Shown here: positions 44,409-54,487 of the stretch, one piece after another
Numbering within the stretch: the first letter of the stretch is position 1
How the letters are laid out: each line of letters starts with the position of its first letter
Source of the DNA: Ananas comosus
Lineage: Eukaryota > Streptophyta > Magnoliopsida > Poales > Bromeliaceae
DNA length: 64,000 nucleotides
Assembly (NCBI RefSeq): GCF_001540865.1
Contig: NW_017893349.1
Coordinates: 42,172-106,171 of the forward strand
Direction: 5' to 3'
The notes under the pieces: model-generated
Databases searched by the model: none
What the model was told of the DNA's origin: nothing
The model's input: the letters and a program-made list of their open reading frames with translations, nothing else
Translations under genes and position numbers: made by a program

Positions 44409-45975
44409 TGCCACTAACTAGGCCACTCTAACCACGTATCCAGCGAAGGGAAAACCCATCTGCTCAGAGCTCAGCTGTCACACCCCTGTGACTTCGCTTA
44501 TACGTCCACAACAATCTCTTGTTCCCATGGCTCGCACTGGTTGCGCTCTTCAGTGAACCTACAGATGAGTGAGCAGTCACTGAATGAGTTAACAACGTCA
44601 TCACACTGACCAGGAAACTGGACGCCACGGAGCCGATAAGTGTTACTCCAATGACATCAAACTGACATGTATGTGAACCAGGGATCGGTAAGCCCAGGAA
44701 CGCCACGTACAACCGACGTCATCCAAGTAACATCCTTATCCCACGCGTGAATCTACCTTAGATAGAGGGAACCATCTATGCCCACAATCAGGATACACTA
44801 AATACTCTGGCTCAAATCTTCTGGAACCGGTCCCGTCTTATTTATCGCCTTTTCCCAAAGGCTATAATCTTTGAGCTCAGCTTATTTAAATTGTATACTG
44901 TCTGCTACCCCAAACTGCTCAATAAGGTATTGGAGGCAGATCAGCCCTGAGTACTATCTTCCTAACATAGTGTGCCATTGACGTGGTTCTCCAAGTAATA
45001 AGGTAAGATGACCTTACGGTGATGTACGACGATCCGCAGTGACCACCTACCACTCTGAGTACTCTTAATAGATCTACTAGCTATTAAGAATAACCCGACT
45101 CAACCTTAACAAGGCTAGGTAACTTTTCTCAAAGTCACTATAACAACTATCACTAGTTTTATATAGAGTGATGGTCTATCTTATCTTGGATACCCCAGTG
45201 TGTGTATTCTCCAACACTAACTAGCTTATCGATCTAACGCTAATAACTTAGCAGCCTCCTGGATTAACAGTTATATTACTATTAACCTGATTAAACATTA
45301 ACAATGTTTAATCACCATAATTCCACATTGACAATGTTCTCTCCTGAATAATTATCAATCATTTAATATTCTCCTGAATACACGTTTACAACGTAATAAT
45401 TAAACTATACTAGTTTAATTATATTTCTAGCTTAGTTTAATCCTAAACTAGCTAGATTGGTTAATTCCTTTCCTATTTAAATTAGATCTAAATATGAATA
45501 GGAATTAACAGTAATATAATAATCCTTATCCTAATATAAGGATATATATTATATGCCCTCAAAAATCTTTTGGGTTCGGCAGTAGATAGGAGAGAAGAGA
45601 GAAGGTAGAAGATCGTTCTTTCTGCAAGAAAAACGTTCCCTCGATCGTGGGGCCACTCCTGTAGCTAGTTTAGTTCTTGGAGCACACCTATGGATATCTC
45701 CAGCCTGCGCACACGCCGAAGTTCTCTTGGGCTAAGATGCTAGTAGTTTAACTCCACTTCTAGATAGTTGCTTTTTCCATTTCTAAGCTAGAACAAAAAA
45801 AAGGGAAATTAGAATTTCGTACTCCCTAGGATTAACGCACCAAAAACTCTAACCTAGAGCTCTCAAAAGATTTTAGTTTAAACAAACTAAAGAAAAAGGC
45901 GACGCAAAAATGGCATGCGTTAAAGATTGTTCCAGGTGATTCTGAGTTGGGATCCGAGACTATGGTTTAATTAGA
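44409..45975 (+). repeat. Copia-type LTR-like sequence (plus orientation)
   Basis: An AT-rich stretch whose end (45540-45950) inverts to resemble 60080-60480, the Copia 5' LTR. Shared points are a GAAGAGAGAAG-type tract, a TATATATTATATG stretch and a GGCGACGCAAAAATGGCATGCG-like end. There is no adjoining coding region. The left edge is at or near the N. Confidence 0.5.
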
Positions 45976-48680
45976 CAGTGCGGGGCCCTGGCCGCCTCCG
46001 GGAGGGCCATCGCACGGGTCTGGGCGGTATACAGATGTGTATATTCCGCAGATGTTATTTTCGCCTTCATTTCGTTCTCTATCTTGTTTATTTTATTCAC
46101 TTTACTGATCGTTGATTACTATAGTCTCGCTCATCTCAAGATAGTAGATGTGGTCTCATTTCTTTATCTCGATCTGTTATTTCTTTGTTATTCATCATGT
46201 GATAGTCAGAGTTTTCATGTTTTTACCACCAGAGATTATGTGACCATGTCGAGAGTTGGAGAGGTTTTTCTTTATGTAGCTCTCCATCTGGTGGATTTGA
46301 GCAGAGAGCGACTTCCCGATTGAGCTTCGCTGCGGGAATGGTGCCAGGGATCGGAGAGGGCCGCACCTTCCGAGACTCTCTTTTCGATTTTGTCTCCCGC
46401 ACTCTTGATATTAAATATCAAGGGTCACCCGTTAATGACTGGAGTCGAGTAACGTGGTGATCCGGGTTTTCTCTTCCCATTCAGTTTTCGTTATTGCTCA
46501 TTAAACGTAGATACTTTCGTATTACTTTTACGATTTATAATGAACGTTAATTTGTACCGTAAGTACATTACGTGTTACTAGAACAGTACTTCTTACACAG
46601 AGATGAATCGGTATTTATTACAGTACCAGACGAATTACTTTAATACTCCTAATAGGGAATAGCATCGTTGTAACAAATATACTTACGTTAATTCGTTACA
46701 GAGGATCGTATGATGAACATACATACATATGGGTTTCAGGTTTAGATACGATCTTTGTTCAGGCTCATTAGGTTGATGGTGAGAGATAAATCATCACTAA
46801 TATTGTTTGAGTAGGGCACAGCTAAAGGTAAAGGTTAATTCCTGGATGGTTTCCATCAGGTCGAACACGGCGGATTCACGGACACCATCGGGCTGTAGGG
46901 ATGAGAACCTTACACAGACAGGGTGAGCTGGGGCATCCGAAGAGTTATGGCGTGCTCGCTTGTATTCAGCGCATCCGATTGAGGCCTCACGGCCGAACAT
47001 CCTTCGCTGGGAGTGTTCGTACACGCTTACTCGTGTTTACCGTTTGTTCGTTCCAGTGACAGAGTTCATGAGATAGGTGTACAGAGATTGTACCGTTCCA
47101 GTGATCGTAGGGTTCCCAGATCGGGTTACAGAGATTCACTACAGGGTTGTGAGTGAACGAATCACGGAGAAATACTGTGAATTCTATGGAGAAATACTGT
47201 GAATTCGTAGTGTTATCTAGCTCGGGTTTAGAACAAGATACAAAGTTAATTTTGTAATTATGGTTACTAATGGTACTGGGCCCGGATTACGGAGAAATAC
47301 TGTAACAGGGTTAAGAGTTTATCAGGTTCAAGAGTTCGGGAGAGATCCGAAGATTGTAAGGATTACAGTGTTAACCGTATATCCAATTTACATACTTTCG
47401 TTCTAAGTAAAGGTATTATCCTTAGTACCAAGGGTGAGTATTGATCTTACGATTCAGAGTGTACGTACGTGAGATGGTGTATCCCCAGATTTTAAAGTGA
47501 TATGTATTATATACGTACAATTCGTAAGATTTTAAGTATAATTTATGTAAATTATACCTTTCCGTACTTAAAGATGAAATGCTTTGTATAAAACGGTTTA
47601 TACTCGTAAAGAGTATAGTATCCGATCCAGTTTGGGTGGCTTGGCAGCGCACGAGGAAGCTAAGCGGCTTACCTCAACAGGTGCTCAGAGTGTTATGGGA
47701 TTTTCACTAGTCGCTTCTCTATGTGCCCGTAATGCTAGTTGATATTCTAGTTTGAAATTGTTTGAACCGTTTTCCCGATTTTGAGTGGATTACACACTTT
47801 TTAGAGAGAGTTCGGGGTTTTCTCTGATTTAGGGAAGGTTAGGTTCGAGTTCCTTCCAAGTTTAGGTTAGTTAGATCGGAGTTTTCGGGATCTAGTTTTT
47901 CGGGGTTTTTAGTTGGGATTATGGGTAAGATCCCAAGGTTTACCATTTTGGATGGTTTAGTTCCTAGTTTCCCATCTTAGGTTCATGATTGGAGGGTTCT
48001 ACGGAGGTTTGTCCGAGGTTTAGAAGATCCCAACTTCTAACCAGGTGGTGGTTCGAGATGTTCGTTCGAGGTTCGGAACGTTTCCACCTTTTCTCTCTTT
48101 TCCCCAACTCGAGGTTCGAGGGAGTTCGATCGAGGAGAAGAAGAAGAGGAGGAAGAAGAAGAAGAGAGAGATCTTTCACATCCCTCTCCCACTCTTACTC
48201 TTTTACTCTCTCCCTTCTCCTCCTTTACCGATTATTCGGGTAGATCACATTGTTTTAGGCCTCTCCGGGGAGTTTTTAAGTTTAAATGTAATCGGGCTTG
48301 ACCCGTCAAAAGCGGGTCTCCCTGGCCAGAGAGGGGTCGTCCCTGGCCAGAGAGCGACGCTTGGGCTTTTTGGTTGTAAGCCCTTGGCCAGAGAGGGACG
48401 CGCCCTGGCCAGAGAGTGACGCATCTGCGCGAGCCCCTGGCCAGAGCGGGCGGTCCCTGGCCAACGGAGTTCCGACGGCGTCGTGACGAGTGACCCCCTG
48501 GCCAGAGAGGAAAGTCCCTGGCCAGGGGCTCTCATTTTTGAGAGTCCTGACAGGTCTTAAAATCAAAAGCTTGAAAAATCCAGCTTTTCGTAAGATGTTG
48601 GGAGGGGGTTCACACCTTTTCGAGCTTTATGTAGGTTTGTAAGCCTGGAGCGTTAAACGTTTCCAGGTCACACAATGTCG
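45976..48680 (-). repeat. LTR-like sequence with CTGGCCAG array
   Basis: It starts TGCGGGGCCCTGGCC and parallels other LTR starts (CCTCCGGGAGGGCC ... GGGTCTGGGCGG). It has a GA-rich tract (48130-48175), then eight CTGGCCAG-type motifs (48319-48530), then a GAGAGTCCTGACAGG block. The last block matches the sequence following ACCGGT arrays elsewhere. The outer edge near 48680 is a guess. Confidence 0.55.
48319..48530 (-). repeat. CTGGCCAG palindrome array
   Basis: Eight (C/T)TGGCCAG-centred motifs, mostly CCCTGGCCAGAGAG, at about 19- to 45-bp spacing. It occupies the place the ACCGGT array has in other LTRs. Confidence 0.82.
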
Positions 48681-49357
48681 ACAACCGTCGCACACACCCG
48701 CCGTCCGTTGGAGACCCGAACAACAGGTTCCAGGGTTCGGAAAAACTTTTAGTTTACAACTAAAAGCCACGCAAAAAGCCGCTTTAGGCGGCTGCCTTAC
48801 GCAAAAGCCAAGTCTTAAGAAGGCTGCTACGGAGCACTATTTAACAATACAGCTACATCGAACAACCGATCAGTGGCGTAGCAAAGCTCCTAAGCCTTTG
48901 CTGCCCACTCGCTGCCACCCAAGGCCACAGCTTTAACTGTGAAGGTCCTTGGGCCTAGCCTTGCTAATAGGCTGCTATTAGCAAAGCTACACTCCTCTAC
49001 ACAAACGACGGTTCAGGGTACTTATTACCACAAATAACTGTCGCCCACTGATCATCGTACTCAGCCACTCAAGGCCCTGTCAAGCACCCGGGGCCGCCAC
49101 AGGGCCACGCTAAAAGTCCTGAGAGCCGCTCAATGCCATCAGCCAAAACCCTTTAACTGGAGACACCCTAACAAACACCCTAACACTCAAATCACAAAGA
49201 ATAAACACCCAATCTATGATTAGGCCACCTGGGAGGCATCCAGGCCAACTGTTAGAAGGTATCAACCCTTTGTCCGTGCGATAAGAATGTCCACCCATGA
49301 AGTTGGGCTTCTGCCATGTCACCACGTGTGAGCCACTGTAAGGGAAGTGAGAAAGGA
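48681..49357. other. Unassigned GC-moderate repeat-like DNA
   Basis: No convincing ORF. Short inverted or repeated bits such as GCCGCTTTAGGCGGC (48777-48795) and TTAACTGTGAAGG stretches. Probably decayed retrotransposon. Confidence 0.4.
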
Positions 49358-49605
49358 ACAACAAATAGAACGTACAATATATAACTCGGATCGTGGATAT
49401 GGTATAGAACAATAACGAGATGAATCAACCAAACGTACGGGCCATGAATCAACAAATAGAACGTACAATATATAACTCGGATCGTGGATATGGTATAGAA
49501 CAATAACGAGATGAATCAACAAAAAGAACGGACAATATATAACTCGGATCGTGGATATGGTATCAATAACGAGATGAATCAACCAAACGTACGGACCATA
49601 GTACA
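49358..49605. repeat. Composite minisatellite (91/68 bp units)
   Basis: The block ATAACTCGGATCGTGGATAT appears three times (49381, 49471, 49541). Units begin at about 49361, 49452 and 49520. Two carry the additional tail CAAACGTACGG(G/A)CCAT, so the array alternates a long and a short unit. Confidence 0.88.
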
Positions 49606-49629
49606 AATCTTTATCTCGCTAAAACACTA

Positions 49630-49970
49630 ATAGACACTCTGGATACTGGATCAGCCAGTCAAGCAACGTAAACCAAACACTGGATCAACCAGCCAAGAAC
49701 ATAGAACATGGACACTGGATAAGCCAGCTAAGTGATGTAGGCAATAACACTAGATGAACCAGTCAACCTGATGAACCACTGGATGAGCCAGTCATATGGA
49801 ACACCCCAACCTAACAGCCGATCAACGGCTACAAAACACTGGATCAGCCAGCCAAAACATAGAGCATAAACATTGGATAAACCAGTCGAATAACGTAATA
49901 ATAGTACTGGATGAACCAGCCAACCTGATAACCTACTGGGTATGCCAGCCACACGGGATTCTCCGTCTTA
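49630..49970. repeat. Degenerate CTGGATNAGCCAG repeat field
   Basis: About nine motifs of the form ACTGGAT(C/A/G)A(G/A)CCAG(T/C)CA at roughly 30-45 bp spacing. The core is an imperfect palindrome (CTGG...CCAG). Confidence 0.8.
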
Positions 49971-51190
49971 ACAGCTGACCAACGGCTGCCAACCGGTAAC
50001 TCGTATAGTCGTAACTAACGAGCTCTGAGCATGCGTAAAGTGTTTGTGGTCGCCAGACTAGGTGGCGTTCTCCCACAAGAAAAGGGCTTTTCACCAACCT
50101 ACACGGTTGGGCACTCGGGTCGCCGGATCTAACCCAGTATACGTCCATCTCACCGTCACCGTGTCCGAACTACAAACGCCACGCCTGGTTGTCTCGTTAC
50201 CAAAGGCTAACCCATAAAAACCCTGACTAGCAGGCTAACTACGTATGAATATGAAGCAAGACATAATGTCATCGCCAATCAGTATAAGGATATATAACAA
50301 CGAATGGGTACGTAGTAATGATGACATCAATACTATAGGTACATACGTAAGACAAGGTAAAGTGTCATCGCCATCAATATACAAAATAATGACAAAGGAA
50401 AGGAAGCCTGTAATATCGATAACATCAACACTATAGATGGATACTGAACAACTAGAGAAAGACAGCCACTCATGAGGAGCGGAAGCAGCCGAACGCCATG
50501 GGTGACCCTCCTCTCTGTACACATGTACAAAAGTGGGGAGTGGGGGGAAAGCCCACTATAACGACCAGGCTCAACCCTGCCAAGCCCTCCACGCACAGAA
50601 TCGCTCGCTATCTCGAAAACTTGGGCAGGTAAACCAAATTAAGAATTGAGTCAGAGAAAATAATTTACTGAATCTTCATTAATACCAAATCATAAAATAC
50701 ACTTAACTTATTAACCCTAAAGCACTTACATTATTTCCTAAATACAAAAAACGTTTTATTTTCACCAAAAGATGGGGAGCTCCATCAACGAAAATTTCTT
50801 TCTCTCAAAAGTACACCCTTTGCTCAAAATTTTTCAAAAGAACCAAAAATACTGAGTCACGAAAATTTTACTCAAAGGCCCATCCTTTGTAAAATTTGAC
50901 TATCTACACCTAAATACCTATAAGCAATTGACTTTATTTACACCAACACTTACCACTTACCTATACCTACTAGTACATGACACCAACATAGAACATCGTA
51001 CATATAACATAGAACATGAACACGCTGCGGCACGTTTATGTCCCCTCTGAGACAGGCACATTTGTCACCTGAGGGATATAAACACCGCCTAGACCGTATG
51101 GAACCCCCAGTTCCAAAAAAAATATTTTTTTTTAAACCCGTGAAGGCGTAACAGAAAATTTAGTTTTTCCCTGGGGCCCCGCACTGTGTT
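49971..51190. other. Decayed retrotransposon-like DNA
   Basis: No supported gene. It ends with TGGGGCCCCGCACTG (about 51172-51187), an inverted match to the start of the LTR-like block at 45970, so the two edges face each other. Confidence 0.4.
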
Positions 51191-52555
51191 TAGGGACCCG
51201 GAAAACGATTCAAAGACCTCGTCACGCCTTAACAAGGTGTCATGTGGTACGGTTCCTATGGTACTAGTTTTACCACAACGACTTTCTTCCTTGACGTGTA
51301 ATTAACTATACGAATCCTCATACTAATCATTAAGATGGGAAGGCTATAGTAACACCTCACTCCGTGAGTTTTGACGGGACATATAAAAATTAGCCCAGGG
51401 ATGATTCCGACAGTGATTCTGAGGGAAACTCGAAACCTATCCATCCTTTGGGTCAAATTCTATAAAAGTATGTACCCTAACAGTTCGACTTCGGTTTAAC
51501 ATACTGGGTGTTTATTTTTTTAACCTGGAAGCTTAGTATAGTCCTATAAAATAACCAATAAATCTTTCCAGGTTTCCCATATTCAAAATAACAGGTAGTG
51601 AAGGATATTTTTAACGTCTTTGATTTTGTCATGCTAAATAACTCCTACTACGTTAATCACCCCTGAGACTTAGAGCCAAGTAACTTAAACTCTTTTAAGT
51701 TCTCGTAAGTCTAAGATATGTTCTGTTTTGGTGATAACAAGGAGTGCTAAACTATCAAGTACAAGGTTATCTTGTTGTTTAACAAAACTTTGGTGTTTCA
51801 CTAACACTTGGATAGTAACTACATGTTGACCTATTAAGTGTAGTTCTACATGTTCACTTATTAGGTGTAATTCTACATTTATACCTATTAGTCTATCTAA
51901 ATTCTTCTAGCAGTTCGGTCCCTTCTGGCCGACATAGATCACTAATATAATAGATAGAAATTCTCTTACTGGTCTCTGATCTACCAGGAAAATCAAAAAA
52001 GCTTCAGTATTTATCATCATTAAAATGCCTTACTATGTTACAGTTCTTCCTACTCTAACTTAGGTACTTGGTGTTATTCTATACCTTAGAACAACTCAAT
52101 GGATATCCTCAATTTGGGTATCCTACATTCACCCAAATATTTTGGTTTTACCTTGAGGTTTCTATTGTATCTCTCTATGTTCTGGGCAGAATACCGTTTT
52201 TTTTAATGCGTCTTTTTTCCGTAACTGATATTTCTCTGAAAGAGAGGTCAAAGATCTTTCTTTATAAAAGCATATGGCTGGCAGGGATATCGTTCAACGT
52301 TTGCCGAACCACCAACCATGGGTTCTGGGTTCAAGCTTAGGATTAACTAAGTATAAAGGTCGATTCAAATAAAGATTTACTTTATTTGCTTCACCCATGC
52401 ACGATGGATAGAGAGTTTTTTTTTTTTTTTTTTAAGAAAGGCATTATAATACTGAGACCAACGAGTAAAACTAGAGCTCGATGTGGTCTATCTACAGTTT
52501 TGATGGTAAAATTTACTAGTTACGATCAACACCGGTAAAAATTTTATCTACTTTT
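51191..52555. other. AT-rich DNA without recognisable gene
   Basis: Contains GTTTTGGTGATAACAAGGAG (51726-51745), reminiscent of the region before Sirevirus PPTs, and three short CTACAT...ACCTATTA repeats (51821-51895). A 90-codon frame at 52068-52340 has no features I recognise. Confidence 0.4.
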
Positions 52556-52838
52556 CTATAAATTATAAAAAATAATATATATAATAATTATATATTATTA
52601 ATGATAAGATATATTAATAATAATATTAAAGATAAATATGTAATTTATATAGATTTTAATATTATTTGTATAATGTATTGTATATTCTCAATATATAAAT
52701 CCTTATAATTATTTATTAATGTTTAAGTATTTATTATATTCTCAATATATAAATCCTTATAATTATTTATTAATATTTAAATATTTATTTTATAATATAT
52801 TATTATAGAGATATATTTTTATTTTATGGTATATGTAT
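52556..52838. repeat. Very AT-rich tract with a 54-bp tandem duplication
   Basis: TATTCTCAATATATAAATCC starts at 52683 and again at 52737, giving two near-identical units. The whole stretch is nearly all A and T. Confidence 0.8.
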
Positions 52839-52839
52839 C

Positions 52840-52986
<147 letters not shown>

Positions 52987-53242
52987 CCGATGACACGATA
53001 ATCCTCGTGTTGTCGAAAACACGATGATTGAAGGATTGGTGGGTAGTTTTAACTACCCACCAATCCTACTCTCTCTTTTCTCTTTAACCTCTCTTTAAGT
53101 TTTACTTCTCTTTAACTCTGTGGGTTAAAGAAGGGTTAAAAAGAAGAGAGAGATTAAGTTTGGTAGATAGTTTTAACTACCTACCAATCTTTCAAACCTC
53201 GAGTTCCCGATGACACGAGGATTATGGTGTCATCTTGACGGG
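52987..53242. repeat. Hairpin-rich module following the microsatellite
   Basis: 53033-53066 is a perfect palindrome with 16-bp arms (GGATTGGTGGGTAGTT) and a TT centre. 53159-53187 is a diverged version (TTGGTAGATAGTT). CTTTAACC/GGGTTAAAG arms also pair at 53080-53150, and GATGACACGA motifs lie at both ends (52989, 53209). This looks like a small foldback element. Confidence 0.7.
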
Positions 53243-53620
53243 ATATATATATCTCTCTCTCGATCGGACCATATAATAGCTATCATGCATCCGGAGGCAT
53301 CATGGTTCAACAAAAGTTACTACATCGAAGGTTTAACCGATAGTCGAGGCAATCTGAACTAGATGTGATAATTTTTATAAACTTTTGATTTAAAGTATTA
53401 AAAAACTGTTGTAAACCGATTACTAGTTTTCCAAAGTTTTAACTGTTAAAATTACCATCTACACTACGTAAACATTTAAATTACCACATTTTGTTAGGTT
53501 TAGATTAATTTAAAAATATTTTTTAAGAAAAATGATAAATCTCATTCTAGTCATGTAGACTATAATTTAAGTTCAGAAATTAGTAGTAAAAAATACTTTA
53601 AAAATAAAAGTCGGCAAGTA
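53243..53620. repeat. Diverged half-unit of the foldback element, capped by (TA)n(TC)n
   Basis: A short ATATATATATCTCTCTCTC cap (53243-53261) is followed by sequence collinear with 53656-54008 but clearly diverged. It ends in the same AAAATAAAAGTCGGCAA block, and the right inverted arm is missing. Confidence 0.7.
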
Positions 53621-54211
53621 ATATATATATATCTCTCTCTCTCTCTCTCTCTCTCAACACGACCATACGAATACCTTCGTGCCTCCGGAGGCACGAAGGT
53701 TCAGTAAAAACTACAAGCCTGAAAGCTTAGCTGCTAGCCGAATTAATCTCAACTAGATCTCATAAACTTCATGGATCTTTTATTTAAAAGGCTAAAAAGC
53801 TATAGTAAACGGATCACTAGCTTCCCCGAGTTTTAGTTATTAAAATTGCCGGCACCACTCGGCCAACGTTCAAATTGCCACATCTTTATACGTTTAGTGT
53901 ACTTTAAAACTATCTTTTAAGAAATATGGTATATTTTGTTATAGTTATTGAAACTAGATTTTAAAATTACAGTATAGTAGTATAAAACATTCTAAAAATA
54001 AAAGTCGGCAACTAAAACTTGGAGAAGCTAGTGATCCGTTTACTATAGCTTTTTAATGTTTTAAATAAAAGATCTATGAAGTTTATGAGATCTAGTTCAA
54101 ATTGCCTCGGCTAACAGCTAAGCTTTCAGGCTTGTAGTTTTTGTTTCACCTTCGTGCCTCGGGAGGCACGAAGGTATTCGTAGGATCGGCGTGAGATATA
54201 TATATATATAT
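53621..54211. mobile_element. Foldback/MITE-like element with 185-bp inverted arms, capped by microsatellites
   Basis: Left arm 53656-53838 and right arm 54010-54194 are inverted repeats with few mismatches. Each arm holds a 26-bp palindrome (CCTTCGTGCCTCC and its complement; perfect at 53674-53699, one central mismatch on the right). (TA)n(TC)n stands outside the left arm (53621-53655) and (TA)n outside the right (54194-54211). There is no coding capacity. The flanking TA runs make the target duplication unreadable; rice Micron-type MITEs in (TA)n are the nearest known parallel. Confidence 0.75.
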
Positions 54212-54460
54212 CCCCGTGATGATCCATTGATCGAGAGCATTTAGGAATTAATCGCCAATGACATATGTCTCAAATTCTCAACACTTGAGAATATATGTCA
54301 TCATCTTATTAATTCCTTGGACGATTCATGGACACATACACAATATGAATGGAAATAAAAACCCAAAGTTATTCATAATATTTTAAAATCAAATACAAAA
54401 TTATGTCCTAGAAAGAATACATGTGTCGGCCTGGTTGGCTTCTAAGGCATACATCTAACA
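54212..54460 (-). repeat. 3' LTR of the Copia element (truncated)
   Basis: It ends GGCATACATCTAACA before the PPT. Its first 70 bp recur at 63187-63253. The rest of the LTR is missing, cut at the TA-rich foldback region. Confidence 0.82.
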
Positions 54461-54477
54461 ATCTCCCACTTGCACTA
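54461..54477 (-). promoter_or_regulatory. Polypurine tract of the Copia element
   Basis: TAGTGCAAGTGGGAGAT on the minus strand directly before TGTTAGATGTATGCC. Confidence 0.88.
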
Positions 54478-54487
54478 AAGCCAATCA

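Noticed and set aside
51726..51745. Second Sirevirus element hinted by a PPT-region-like motif
   Set aside because: One 20-bp resemblance without LTR, PPT or coding sequence nearby is not enough.
52068..52340. 90-codon hydrophobic frame as a possible host or organelle-derived gene
   Set aside because: No recognisable motif, AT-rich surroundings, no neighbouring organelle sequence; likely chance.
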